Below, piece by piece: positions 8,269 through 17,447 of a DNA stretch of 64,000 nucleotides. Source of the DNA: Kordiimonas marina (GTDB lineage: Bacteria > Pseudomonadota > Alphaproteobacteria > Sphingomonadales > Kordiimonadaceae); contig NZ_JAINDF010000008.1 in NCBI RefSeq assembly GCF_023006325.1, positions 1 to 64,000 of the forward strand. Reading direction: 5' to 3'. The notes beneath the pieces are model-generated. The model was not told where the DNA came from and made no database searches. It saw only the letters and a program-made list of their open reading frames with translations. Both the position numbers and the translations under genes were made by a program. Position 1 is the stretch's first letter. Each line of letters opens with the position of its first letter.

Positions 8269-8997
8269 TTAGAATGGGTATCCTGCGATGGGCTTGATAT
8301 TTGGCGTGGCGTAACTGTGTTTGCTGTGCGAAAGCCCGGCTCTCACGAAGGCCTCGGCCATGCAAACGGCTGCTGGGATGGGGTCGATAACGGGGACATC
8401 CAGTCCTTTGCTCTTGAGGGTCGTGCTGATAGCGCTTGCGCAGCCGAGGAAACCGGTGCAGCCGAGGATGATGGTGTCGGCATGGTCCTTCTCAACAGCC
8501 TCGACAGCCTGTTCGGCCAGCTTCTGCTGCACTTCCCCGAGGCGGGCCTCAAGCTCCAGTACCGGAATGTCGATCACTCGGAGCGAAGCCATCTTGCCGG
8601 CGACACCATAGAGGGTGGCGAGATTGTCCAGCATGGGACGTACGCTTTCGACTACCGTTACGATCGAGAAGCGGTGGCCCATCATGGCTGCCATATGCAT
8701 GGAAGCTTCGCCGGGGCCGATAATCGGAATCCGCACCAGTTCCCGCGCGGCAGGCACCCCGGGGTCTCCAAGACAGTCGACGATGAGGGCATCTGCGCCG
8801 TCCTTTTCGGCTTCAATGGCGCGGGCAGCAACCCCGGGCACAGCGAGGGCATGTTCGAACTCATTCTCGATCGAGGAGGGGCCTGCCTCCAGAAGAACGT
8901 GGCTGAATTCAAGGTCCGGCCGTTTGAGAAAGTCGATGTCGGCAAGGTCCCGCACGCCCTTGGTGATGATAGGGGTGACGATACGGATATGAACCAT
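8269..8997 (-). CDS. Aspartate/glutamate (hydantoin-type) racemase
   Basis: A 242-residue cofactor-independent racemase of the Asp/Glu/hydantoin family. Both catalytic cysteines are present: C75 in IVDCLGDPG and C180 in ILGCTGFLG, the two-base arrangement that inverts an alpha-carbon. Its ATG overlaps the DUF917 stop by one base (TAATG), so translation is coupled. With a HyuA-like protein upstream, a 5-substituted hydantoin or a related cyclic amide is a reasonable but unproven substrate. An acyclic amino acid derivative is the alternative. Confidence 0.85.
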   Translation of the reverse strand: MVHIRIVTPIITKGVRDLADIDFLKRPDLEFSHVLLEAGPSSIENEFEHALAVPGVAARAIEAEKDGADALIVDCLGDPGVPAARELVRIPIIGPGEASMHMAAMMGHRFSIVTVVESVRPMLDNLATLYGVAGKMASLRVIDIPVLELEARLGEVQQKLAEQAVEAVEKDHADTIILGCTGFLGCASAISTTLKSKGLDVPVIDPIPAAVCMAEAFVRAGLSHSKHSYATPNIKPIAGYPF

Positions 8998-10100
8998 TAG
9001 TGCTTCTCCATCAGTTGGCGGATGGGAACATAGGTTTCCCCGAGGCCGAATTCCTGCGGCCCCATGACCTTAAGCGCGGCTTCTGTCTTGAGGGGCGGCG
9101 GGGCGCTGCAGCCGATTACCGCCACGCGTTGGCCGTATGCCAGCCGCTCTGTCGGGATGGCGTGGCCGGTTTCCTGGTCGACAACGGTAATGAGGTCGGG
9201 GACGACACAGCGCAGCTGGCCGTCCACATACATCACCAGGTTTTCGTTCCGGAAAATAAGTTCCGCTTCACCCTGTCCGAAGAGAGCTGAGATCATACAC
9301 CGGCCCGTAACCCAGCCCTTGCTGGTATTCCGTTCGATTTCCGTAATTTTTCCGTCGAAAAGACGGTAGGCATCCCGGTAGTAATTATGGCCTTGGAGGG
9401 CGCCGACAAGCCGTTCGATGGCAGAGCTTGCATTATCGCCCGAGTTACGGACGGCCTTGCCAATGGAGAGGGCCGCGCTGATGGTGTCGCGCACGACGCC
9501 GGTCCGGGCTTCGGTGCCGGTCATCGGATAACAGGACATGCAGAGGCTGGCCCCCATTTCTGCGACGACCGGGCGGGCGAGACGCTCTGCCTTTTTGGCG
9601 TCTTTTGTCTGGATCAACAGGCTGTTGCCATGTTCATCGGCCAGCGTCATGGGGGCGACACTGATGCCGTTTACGGCCATGGCAGTCATCTGCAGTTCCG
9701 GGAAGGCCCGGCCCATGCCATCGCCATCGACCAGCGGCAGGCCACGCATGGCGGCGTAGGCGACGGGCATCATGGAATTGCATCCGCCAATTTCGGCGGA
9801 GATGATGGCATTGGCAGACCGTCCTAGATACTGCTCGAGCAGGTTGACCGCATAATGCTGGTCCTCAACCGAAAACAGCTTTTCGATCATGACCGTCGGG
9901 GCGCCGATGGCGGCGGCCACGAAAACATTGTCCGCATCAGCCAGGTCATCGACAGAGACAAGCTTCACCGGCCCATATTTCGTAAGCGCTTCACGGCACA
10001 GCAGCATCCCCAGATAGGGATCACCACCGCCGCCGGTGCCCAGAAAGGCCGACCCGATGGCAAGGTCTTCGATATTGTCCAAAGTAATTTCGGTGGTCAT
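8997..10100 (-). CDS. DUF917 family protein
   Basis: A 367-residue DUF917 protein, recognised from the N-terminal IEDLAIGSAFLGTGGGGDPYLG loop and the conserved SAEIGGCNSMMPVAYAAMRGLPLVDGDGMGRAFPELQM block (written in parts: SAEIGGCNSM, then DGDGMGRAFPE). The family's biochemistry is largely unassigned, but members commonly sit beside hydantoinase/oxoprolinase-like genes, as here. Its start follows the HyuA stop by one base and its stop overlaps the racemase start, so the three proteins are probably made in step. No signal peptide is seen; it should be cytoplasmic. Confidence 0.88.
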   Translation of the reverse strand: MTTEITLDNIEDLAIGSAFLGTGGGGDPYLGMLLCREALTKYGPVKLVSVDDLADADNVFVAAAIGAPTVMIEKLFSVEDQHYAVNLLEQYLGRSANAIISAEIGGCNSMMPVAYAAMRGLPLVDGDGMGRAFPELQMTAMAVNGISVAPMTLADEHGNSLLIQTKDAKKAERLARPVVAEMGASLCMSCYPMTGTEARTGVVRDTISAALSIGKAVRNSGDNASSAIERLVGALQGHNYYRDAYRLFDGKITEIERNTSKGWVTGRCMISALFGQGEAELIFRNENLVMYVDGQLRCVVPDLITVVDQETGHAIPTERLAYGQRVAVIGCSAPPPLKTEAALKVMGPQEFGLGETYVPIRQLMEKH

Positions 10101-10101
10101 G

Positions 10102-11655
10102 TTACGCTTTCTCCATCACCAGATCGCCGACGGCACGGCAAACGACGCGCGTGGCACCTCCAGGCAAATATTGAAGGGGAACGGCTTCCAGGTTGACTAT
10201 TTCGATGGTGTCCGGGTTTGCCCCGGCGGCAATGGCAGCTTCCGAGGCCCGCGTTTTCGCGTCCTGAAGTGCTTCGTCCCGCGTGTCTTCTGCGATGTGG
10301 TAAATCCGGTCGACTTCACCGCTGATCTGGCCGATCGCAGCGCCGACGGCGTTTGCGACCCCGGCATGGTCAGGAGCATGGGCTTCGGATACGCCTTCAA
10401 GCGGCCGGCTGATCAGGACATGGCCGCCGCCCACCAGGATCATCGGAATATCATCTTTGGACGTCTTCATCCGGTCGATGCCGTCCTCGGCCAACCGGTG
10501 GATTGCATCTTGGGCCGCGAAGACCAGTCCGGGGTCCAACGTTTCCACGAGGCTCTTGTCCCCAAAATCAGCATTGCCGGACGCGACCGCGATATCGCTT
10601 GCGGTCAGTGTCTGGCCACCGAATATTTTGGCTTCTTCGAGAAGGCGGAACGCCACGGAGTCCGGCCCCACGGTTACTTTCCCGCCATCTGCGCGGATAC
10701 GACTGCCGCCGCCAAGACCGATGGATAGAATATCGGGCATCCGGAAATTGGTGCGGACCCCACCCACATCCACATGGACGCTGGACTGACGTGGGAACCC
10801 GTTGACCAGCACGCCCACATCGGTGGTGGTGCCGCCAATGTCGACGACGATGGCGTTCTTGAGCCCGGTAAGCCACGCCGCGCCCCGGAGGCTGTTGGTC
10901 GGGCCGGCCGCGAACGTAAGAACGGGATATTGCCGCAGTAGGCTGGTCGGCATCAGGGTGCCATCGTTCTGGCTGACAAAGAATGGCGCCGTGATGCCAA
11001 GGCTTTCCAGGGCCCGGCCGAAGGCATCCGCCACATGGTCCGCGAGGGCACGGAGGCTGGCGTTCATGATCGCGGCATTTTCCCGCTCCAGTAGGCCTAC
11101 ACGCCCCAGTTGGGACGACAGCGAAATGCTGGCGGAGGGGACAACCATCTTGATGAGCTCGGCAGCCCGTATCTCCTGCTCAGCATTGAGCTGGCTGAAG
11201 ATACCGGCGATTGCCACCTGCTCGATGCCCTTGGCCTTGATCTCTTCCGCGGCGGCTGTGATTGCCGCTTCGTCGAGGGGCGCTATCAACCGGCCATCAA
11301 ACTCATAGCCACCGCCGATCATGGCAAAGCCGCCGAAAACGGCATTCTTCATGGCGTCCGGCCAGGTGGAGAAGGGAGGGATACCGCGCCCGGCCGGAGC
11401 GCCAATACGCAGGGCAAAGACCTGAGAGAGGCCCTTGGCCTGCACGAAGGCGTTGGTGAAATGTGTCGTGCCGATCATGACGCAATCAATGGCATCACCC
11501 GTGGTTCCCGTCTCTTCAAGGATGGCGCCGATGGCCGCCTCAATCCCGTCGCTGACGTTAGCCGTGGTCGGCATCTTTCGAGAGGCAAGGACCAAGTCGC
11601 CGTCCATCAGGACTGCGTCGGTATTTGTCCCGCCTACATCTACACCAATACGCAT
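10102..11655 (-). CDS. Hydantoinase/oxoprolinase (HyuA-like) family protein
   Basis: A 517-residue ATPase-fold protein of the HyuA/OplA group. Two phosphate-binding loops are visible, MRIGVDVGGTNTDAVL at the N-terminus and VVDIGGTTTDVGVLVNG in the middle, both of the actin/HSP70/sugar-kinase type. It is shorter than the roughly 690-residue HyuA of ATP-dependent N-methylhydantoinases, and no HyuB gene is nearby, so hydantoin opening cannot simply be assumed. I start at ATG 11655, with GAGGTG just upstream, rather than TTG 11667. It is the first gene of the racemase/DUF917/TonB unit, 166 bases after the MalT-like regulator. Confidence 0.87.
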   Translation of the reverse strand: MRIGVDVGGTNTDAVLMDGDLVLASRKMPTTANVSDGIEAAIGAILEETGTTGDAIDCVMIGTTHFTNAFVQAKGLSQVFALRIGAPAGRGIPPFSTWPDAMKNAVFGGFAMIGGGYEFDGRLIAPLDEAAITAAAEEIKAKGIEQVAIAGIFSQLNAEQEIRAAELIKMVVPSASISLSSQLGRVGLLERENAAIMNASLRALADHVADAFGRALESLGITAPFFVSQNDGTLMPTSLLRQYPVLTFAAGPTNSLRGAAWLTGLKNAIVVDIGGTTTDVGVLVNGFPRQSSVHVDVGGVRTNFRMPDILSIGLGGGSRIRADGGKVTVGPDSVAFRLLEEAKIFGGQTLTASDIAVASGNADFGDKSLVETLDPGLVFAAQDAIHRLAEDGIDRMKTSKDDIPMILVGGGHVLISRPLEGVSEAHAPDHAGVANAVGAAIGQISGEVDRIYHIAEDTRDEALQDAKTRASEAAIAAGANPDTIEIVNLEAVPLQYLPGGATRVVCRAVGDLVMEKA

Positions 11656-11680
11656 AATGCACCTCAATGCTGGAAAACCT

Positions 11681-11700
11681 ACCCTGAGATTAGTCAGGGT
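11681..11700. promoter_or_regulatory. Perfect palindrome upstream of hyuA-like operon
   Basis: ACCCTGA and TCAGGGT form perfect 7-bp arms around a 6-base spacer (GATTAG), 25 bases before the HyuA start. It could be an operator (possibly for the adjacent LuxR-type regulator, whose family favours dyads of this size) or a leader hairpin. A second, smaller CCGG...CCGG dyad lies at 11737-11750. Confidence 0.45.
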
Positions 11701-11821
11701 AAGGCCAATGTTTGAAGGCGTAATACTGGTAGATTTCCGGCTAAAACCGGCAGGTTACGGACGAGCCACCGGAAAGGGAGGGGCTACTAATCATAGTAGG
11801 TGAGGAGATGATCGCTGAAGT

Positions 11822-14500
11822 TTAACCCAGCGGCAGTTTCATCTTACGGATGTGGGCGACGGCTTCATGCCGTCCGGACACATGGACCTTGGCATATATA
11901 TTTTTCAGATGATAGCGCACGGCATGTTCCGTGACGCCAAGTTCCCGGGCGATAACCTTATCCTGTTTGCCTTCCGCCAGATGGGCCAACACATCCATCT
12001 CGCGCGGGCTGAACAGCGGCTTTTCCGGAGTGGCCGCCTCGTGTGTTATCTCCTGCAGCCAGTCCTTGAGGTTTTCACCGATCAAGCGGGTCGCGGGATC
12101 CGAAGCGATCATGTCGGAAATGATCGGCCCGTTTTGTTTCAAGGGGCCGACGCCGCCGCTGGATTTGATCAGGTCCAGCCCCCGCTTTAGGAGGTCAAGC
12201 GCGTGGGATGCGTTCCCGACAACCCACTCGGAACAGGCCGCTGTGACCAACGTCCGGCATGCGGGGGCATGGAGCCCTTTCTTCAGAAAGACATCGACAA
12301 CGGTTTCCGCCAGGCCGTCGAGGTCAGCGGCTTTGCCGCGATATTGTTGCAGCAGGAAATGCGCCTTGGTCATGCTTTCCAGATCGCGCCACGCGATCGT
12401 GTCGGGCGGGCTGGCCAGGATAGCGGTTTTGTCCGGGAGGGCGGCGTCGGCCTGCGGTCCGGGGTCTTCCCCTTTGGCGGCCTGCAGCACAAGCTCCAGC
12501 CGTTTCAGCTTGGGCTGGAGGGAGGTTACCTGCTCCTGATCGACATAGTGCTGCATACTGGTGACGAGGCTGAGGGCTTCATCCAATTGCTGGCGGGCCA
12601 GATAATAGTCGATGGCGGTCGCGATCGCGGTGGCATGAAGGTCGCACCAGGCGTCATAAGCGATAAGGCGTTTGGGCAGGCCCGGCGCTATGCGGCCCAC
12701 GCTGTCGAGGTCTCCCTGGAAAAGCCGCAGTTCCGCTAGCATGACGTCGCAGGCGAGGCGGGCGCCTTCATCTTCCCGGAATGACCGGCGCTGCTTTGCC
12801 TTGGCGGCATCAAACAGCTGGGCGGCGCGGTCCTGATCGCCGATATTGAACGCGATGGCACCTTCATGCAGGTCGATATATAGCTGGCCATAGACAGAGG
12901 AGGCTTCCTCAAACCAGCGCCTGGCAAGGTCGGCCCGCCGGCTCGCTTCGTCCAGTTCTCCGGTTACAAAATTGGAGACGCACAGCGAATTATTGTAGGC
13001 ACCATCGACCAGGGCCGACATCCCGGTGCCTTCAGGCATGTGATAAAGGTCGTTCTGGTTCAGATACTCATCGGGCAGGGCGCCATACAGGACCATGAAG
13101 GGCAAGCTGATATGATGGTCCATCTCCAGCACCCCATCCGTCCCGCCCGGCCGGTCTATCTTGAAGCCTTTGGTGTGTTTCGCGATTTTGGTATAGACGT
13201 CGCGTGCTTCGGTCAGGAGGCCGCGCTTGGTCTGGATCACGCAGTGCATCAGGGCCACGCGGGGAAACGCCTGCAAGATATAATCGTTCAGGTAAACCTG
13301 TGAACTGAAAGCCCGCGATACGCCTTCCTGAATGAAGAGGCGCACGCCGCCGAAGTCTTCTATTAGCGTTCCGATCAGGTCCTCATCCTCGGACTGGTAG
13401 GCGTGTGAAAGCGCCAGGCGGAACCGGTTCTTCTGTGCCATCCATACCGCTGTTGCCCGGTGCAGGGCCCGGTATTTTTCAGGGTCCTGGCGCCTCAGGC
13501 TGTCGCGCAGGAATTCACGCAGCAGCGGGTGGATGCGGTAGGTGTCCGGCCCGTCACCGATCGGGCTGATGAGATATCCGATCTCGCCAAGGTCGTTCAG
13601 GCGGGTCAGAAGATTGTCAGTGCCTTGGGTGGCTCTTAGGGCATCGGCTTCCAACCAGTCGAGTACTGACGCCTCAAGGAGAGTGGTGCGGATTGTGTCG
13701 GTCAGCCTGCCGTCGATCTGTTCCCGGATATATTGGGAGGCAATCTCGGACGGGTCCCCGAGCCGTTTCAGGGATTCTTCCAGCGGGCAGCCGGCTTTCA
13801 TATCCATTCTGACCAGTTGGACGGCCATGGGCCAGCCAAGTGTGGCCTCCTGGATTCGGGCTGCATCCTCAAGTGAGATGCGGTCCCCGAACAGGGCCAG
13901 GATATGATGGGCGGTGAAAGCCAGTTCATCGGCGCGGACATGTAGTAGCTGCCCCTGCATGGCAAAATGGGACAGCGACAGGCCGGGATTCATCCGCCCC
14001 GCGATCAGGAAATGGACGTTGGGCGGCGCGATGCTGATCAGATGTTCAAGCGCGGCGCAGACATCCTCATTGACGACTTCCAGGTCGTCAAAAATCAGCA
14101 GCCATTTTCCGGCCTCATGCTCGAACGTGTTGGCGAGAATATTAAGGTGTTTCGTCAGGGTGACATTTTCCGGAAGCTCGTCAAAAAAGTCGGCGGAAAG
14201 GCGATTGCCGTTTCTGATAAGCGCATACGCCAGATATTCGACAAAGCTCCGGCCTGTTTCATCGGCCGAGAAAGTGAGCCAAAGCGCGGTTGCGCCTTCA
14301 TGGGCGGTCCAGGCTTCATAATGCTGGTTCAGAAGTGTTGTCTTTCCATACCCTGCAGGCGCTTCGATATGGGTGATGAAATGCAGCTTGCTGTCATGGA
14401 AAGGTGAGAAGCGGGAAAGGGTTTCACTTCCCGTGCGGGGCGGTTGAACCTTCGCGCTGACCAGCCACTCAGGAATATCCTTGGTGTGGGTGGCTGTCAT
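11822..14500 (-). CDS. MalT-like LuxR-family ATPase regulator
   Basis: An 892-residue STAND/MalT-type activator. The N-terminal NTPase has Walker A PAGYGKTT (48-55) and a Walker B-like WLLIFDDLEVV (about 132-142). A long helical, TPR-like sensor region follows. The last 65 residues are a LuxR helix-turn-helix (SPREMDVLAHLAEGKQDKVIARELGVTEHAVRYHLKNIYAK). MalT-type proteins bind inducer and ATP, oligomerise and activate transcription. It is encoded directly upstream of, and on the same strand as, the hyuA-DUF917-racemase-TonB unit, so it is the obvious candidate activator. The inducer would be the imported compound or an early product. Confidence 0.9.
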   Translation of the reverse strand: MTATHTKDIPEWLVSAKVQPPRTGSETLSRFSPFHDSKLHFITHIEAPAGYGKTTLLNQHYEAWTAHEGATALWLTFSADETGRSFVEYLAYALIRNGNRLSADFFDELPENVTLTKHLNILANTFEHEAGKWLLIFDDLEVVNEDVCAALEHLISIAPPNVHFLIAGRMNPGLSLSHFAMQGQLLHVRADELAFTAHHILALFGDRISLEDAARIQEATLGWPMAVQLVRMDMKAGCPLEESLKRLGDPSEIASQYIREQIDGRLTDTIRTTLLEASVLDWLEADALRATQGTDNLLTRLNDLGEIGYLISPIGDGPDTYRIHPLLREFLRDSLRRQDPEKYRALHRATAVWMAQKNRFRLALSHAYQSEDEDLIGTLIEDFGGVRLFIQEGVSRAFSSQVYLNDYILQAFPRVALMHCVIQTKRGLLTEARDVYTKIAKHTKGFKIDRPGGTDGVLEMDHHISLPFMVLYGALPDEYLNQNDLYHMPEGTGMSALVDGAYNNSLCVSNFVTGELDEASRRADLARRWFEEASSVYGQLYIDLHEGAIAFNIGDQDRAAQLFDAAKAKQRRSFREDEGARLACDVMLAELRLFQGDLDSVGRIAPGLPKRLIAYDAWCDLHATAIATAIDYYLARQQLDEALSLVTSMQHYVDQEQVTSLQPKLKRLELVLQAAKGEDPGPQADAALPDKTAILASPPDTIAWRDLESMTKAHFLLQQYRGKAADLDGLAETVVDVFLKKGLHAPACRTLVTAACSEWVVGNASHALDLLKRGLDLIKSSGGVGPLKQNGPIISDMIASDPATRLIGENLKDWLQEITHEAATPEKPLFSPREMDVLAHLAEGKQDKVIARELGVTEHAVRYHLKNIYAKVHVSGRHEAVAHIRKMKLPLG

Positions 14501-14711
14501 TTATCGCTCTCCATGAGAAAGGGGTGAAATCGACGTTCATTCTAGAAGTGGGTTTCAAGAGAAGGCAATAGCCCTGCATATATCCGGGGGAATGACTGGG
14601 GTTTCAGTCCCAAAAGACGTGTCGGGACGGGGTAAGATTAGCGATATTGATGTTACGACTGTGGGCGACTAGGCTACCCTCTGTGGGGGCTACCATGGGA
14701 AGGGTCAGCAC

Positions 14712-15311
14712 ATGAAATATCTTTGGGTGCTTGTGTTCGCAGCAGGCTTGGGCTGGTCAGGCCTCAACCCCAAGGACCAGTTGACCTGGTTCCTGGAAGT
14801 GTTTCCCGCGATGATTGGGGCGCTGGTCCTTCTTCTCACCTATGCCCGGTTCAGGCTCACGCCGATCCTTTACTTTTTTATCCTGCTCCACTGTCTCGTC
14901 CTTATGGTGGGTGGGCACTATACTTACGCGGAAGTGCCCTTCTTCGACCATCTGTTCGGGATGACACGCAATAATTACGATAAGCTGGGTCATTTCTTTC
15001 AGGGGGTTGTCCCCGCGCTTTTGGCGAGGGAGATATTTATCCGCAAGCAGGTGATAAACGGCCCGGCCTGGCGGAATGTCCTGACTGTGTCGGTGTGTCT
15101 GGCCTTCAGCGCCTTTTATGAACTGATCGAATGGTGGGTTGCCGCAGCGTCCGGTACCGCGGCGGATGCTTTCCTGGGCACCCAGGGCTACAGCTGGGAT
15201 ACCCAGTCCGACATGCTGTTCGCCCTTATCGGCGCAATATGTTCTTTGATGGTTTTGTCCGGCCTGCATGATAGGCAACTGAAGGCGCTCGCGGAAAAGA
15301 CAGGCTCTTAA
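14712..15311 (+). CDS. DUF2238 (YjdF-like) inner-membrane protein
   Basis: A 199-residue polytopic membrane protein with about five or six hydrophobic helices. Family landmarks are HYTYAEVPFFDHLFG, NNYDKLGHFFQGVVPALLARE and the acidic FYELIEWWVAAASG ... FLGTQGYSWDTQSDMLFALIGA. These match E. coli YjdF (DUF2238), whose function is unknown. ATG 14712 follows AAGGGTCAGC. It is a single-gene unit between the divergent MalT-like gene and the convergent AraC gene; neither neighbour suggests a role. Confidence 0.85.
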   Translation: MKYLWVLVFAAGLGWSGLNPKDQLTWFLEVFPAMIGALVLLLTYARFRLTPILYFFILLHCLVLMVGGHYTYAEVPFFDHLFGMTRNNYDKLGHFFQGVVPALLAREIFIRKQVINGPAWRNVLTVSVCLAFSAFYELIEWWVAAASGTAADAFLGTQGYSWDTQSDMLFALIGAICSLMVLSGLHDRQLKALAEKTGS

Positions 15312-15325
15312 CCGAGGCCGTGCCG

Positions 15326-16426
15326 TTAATTGCGGGCGCGGCAGGACTGACGGAAATCGCGGGCGGAGATGTCGTAGGTGCGGTGGAAGGCCCGGCTGAA
15401 GGTTTCCAGGTTTTCATAGCCAACCAGTACCGCCACTTCCGTGATGCTGATGGCGGGGTTTGTGGCGATCATCTTTTTCGCCCGCCGCATCCGGTGCTGT
15501 TGCACAAGCCCCATGGGGCTGCCGAACGGCTGGCATACCCTGAAAAGCTTGGCTCGTGATACCCCAACCGTTCTGGCAATGAAATCCGGGCTCAGCGCCG
15601 GATTATGGAGATTGCGGTCGATACAGAAACGGATCGCCTCATGGAGTGCGTTTTCCATCGTTTCTGATGAGAGGATATCGGCGTGCTTCGTGCTGAGGAG
15701 CGCAGACGTGAGCACTTCCATCGTCACGGACGAAAGCATTTCCGCCTCTGCCTTTGTGGCATGTTCCAGCACTTTCATTGCCGTGACCATATGGTCCTTG
15801 AGAAGCGTGGTCATGGGGCTGTCTGGGAACAGGCAACCGTCGAGATGGTCCAGACCGGGCGCGCGTTCTTCCAATTGCTGGCGGTGGATGACAAGCGCGA
15901 TATTGTCATAGTTTTCATAGCTTGTGGAAAACGGCCGGCGCATGTCGTGGAATCGGATTCTTCCGGGCTGGATCAGCTCCCCGCATTTGAAGGTATTGTG
16001 GAGTTCTGTCCCCGCCAGCCGGTACTGAATGGCCACGCCATCGAAGTCGCCGAGGGCAATGGCTTTTTCATCCCGGGTCATGGTTGCCGGGTGGTGCACC
16101 GTGTGGCGGGCATAGCCGAAGCTCGAGGTCAGGTAGCTGTCCAGCTTGGCATGGAAGGGGGCATTATGCGGGGCGTCCCGTTCGACGGTGCCGTAGGAGG
16201 CCGCGGCGACAGAGCGCCACAGTTCATACTGGTCCTGCTCAGGAATGGCTCGGCTGTCGAAACTGTTGAGCTTGGTTTTTGCCGGGCGACTTTCATAGAC
16301 GGAGGTTTCCAGCAAGGTGGGAAGCGCGCGCGGCGCTCCCTGTGGTCTTCCGTGGCTTTCCGGAACCTGTGTCAAACCTGCCCCCCAAAAGAGACGCTCC
16401 GTCAAATGATTGAGACGTGGCGTCAA
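15326..16426 (-). CDS. AraC-family regulator (AraC-binding-like N-terminus)
   Basis: A protein of about 366 residues whose C-terminal 100 residues form the AraC DNA-binding domain (SPDFIARTVGVSRAKLFRVCQPFG, then ISITEVAVLVGYENLETFSRAFHRTYD). The N-terminal part resembles the AraC-binding-like domain found in regulators of aromatic or alkane catabolism. There is no ATG before the conserved domain, so the start must be a rare codon. I chose TTG 16426 because TAGGAAA sits at correct spacing; TTG 16315 or an upstream TTG at 16480 are alternatives. Target unknown; the ABM-domain gene is divergent from it. Confidence 0.8.
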   Translation of the reverse strand: MTPRLNHLTERLFWGAGLTQVPESHGRPQGAPRALPTLLETSVYESRPAKTKLNSFDSRAIPEQDQYELWRSVAAASYGTVERDAPHNAPFHAKLDSYLTSSFGYARHTVHHPATMTRDEKAIALGDFDGVAIQYRLAGTELHNTFKCGELIQPGRIRFHDMRRPFSTSYENYDNIALVIHRQQLEERAPGLDHLDGCLFPDSPMTTLLKDHMVTAMKVLEHATKAEAEMLSSVTMEVLTSALLSTKHADILSSETMENALHEAIRFCIDRNLHNPALSPDFIARTVGVSRAKLFRVCQPFGSPMGLVQQHRMRRAKKMIATNPAISITEVAVLVGYENLETFSRAFHRTYDISARDFRQSCRARN

Positions 16427-16757
16427 GCAGCGTTTCCTACAAATTGATATAAATTTTCCTGATCCGGGAGGCAATGGCAATTTGAAGGGGCGCCGGGCTT
16501 GCTCTTATTGGTCGACCCCCAACGTGTAGTGATGTCCGCGGGTCTTTCTTCTTCAGTGCCATTTGCCGCCCGGAGGCTTACTGCGGCTGCCAGAAAACTC
16601 TGCTGGCAGGGTTTCTCGTGATGTTCATTAAGGCTCCCTATGGCGACGACCCCTGTTATGATCAGCAATGTCGGCATTCCGCGTATGGCTGTAGGGGCGG
16701 ATGGTCGGAGACGGGCCGCGCCCTTTTGTGGGTTCGGGATCTATTGGAGCGCCTGAT
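16427..16757. other. Intergenic region between divergent AraC and ABM genes
   Basis: About 330 bases without a supportable gene. It must contain the two divergent promoters. One hairpin, CTGCCAG (16587-16593) with CTGGCAG (16603-16609), is visible and could be an operator. No consensus promoter stands out. Confidence 0.5.
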
Positions 16758-17051
16758 GTGATTATCGTTTCCGGGAAGATAGAAGTCTCGCCGCTCTACC
16801 GCATGGAGCTTCTCTCCATCATTGAGCCCTATGTCAGGGCGGCGCGGAAGGCGTTTGGCAATCTTCGTTTCCATATCAGTGAAGATTGCGACCATTCGGG
16901 CAATTTCTATGTCTATGAGGAATGGGACGCCGTCACGGCCCGTGGCCTGCATATGCGTACGGAAACGGCCCGTTATTTCCGCAGGATGCTGAAAGCGATG
17001 CATGTGCTCGCCATCGAGCTGAACCAATATGAGGTCAGCAAGGTTATCTAG
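16758..17051 (+). CDS. ABM-domain (putative quinol) monooxygenase
   Basis: A 97-residue antibiotic-biosynthesis-monooxygenase (ABM) ferredoxin-like fold: VIIVSGKIEVSPLYR, then FHISEDCDHSGNFYVYEEWDA and HMRTETARYFRRML, the usual strand-helix pattern with the FxFYExW-like signature. Such dimeric enzymes oxidise quinols or polyketides without cofactors, though many homologues have no known activity. I start at GTG 16758, preceded by GGAGCGCC at good spacing and at the typical family N-terminus; an ATG at 16701 would add an atypical tail. Confidence 0.78.
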   Translation: MIIVSGKIEVSPLYRMELLSIIEPYVRAARKAFGNLRFHISEDCDHSGNFYVYEEWDAVTARGLHMRTETARYFRRMLKAMHVLAIELNQYEVSKVI

Positions 17052-17447
17052 AGCGGCCTCCTCCCCCCAAAAAAATATCGTGATGTGCAGGCGCCAAGAG
17101 TGAGGGAAGTTGCTAATCTCGGTTTGGACAATCGACTAAAGCGATTAATTTATGTATTATGGATAAAATTTCGTGTGTGGCGGCGTGGGTTTTACAGTCG
17201 AAATCATAAATATTTTAGGAAAATTTATCGGTTTACGATAGTTCCGTGCACTCTATGGTATTTTGATGCAAATCAAATCAAAATAAGAAGAATCCACAGT
17301 ATTGATTAGCAGAGATTAGTTCTTACTTTTTATAGTGAGAGCGTTGTTCTTGGGGTTAAGGGGTGCGCATGTTGACACTTTCTTAATGGCCTCAGGATAC
17401 ATTGGAGCAAAGCACGGCTTTGGGGGCCGTAATGTAGGAGAACAAAC
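17052..17447. other. AT-rich leader region of the pilus operon
   Basis: About 395 bases, clearly richer in A+T (especially 17080-17300) than the flanks. No gene is supported: a 74-codon open frame at 17085 has no ribosome site or recognisable features. A promoter candidate lies at 17372-17401. AT-rich leaders before pilus operons are commonly silenced by nucleoid proteins, which is a possible reason for the composition. Confidence 0.55.
17372..17401 (+). promoter_or_regulatory. Candidate sigma-70-type promoter of pilus operon
   Basis: A perfect TTGACA at 17372 is followed after 18 bases by GATACA (17396-17401), giving a leader of about 40 bases before the pilin ATG at 17448. The -10 match is only fair. 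Confidence 0.4.

Noticed and set aside
17085-17309. 74-codon open frame in the AT-rich pilus leader
   Set aside because: No ribosome site or recognisable features; composition fits non-coding DNA.
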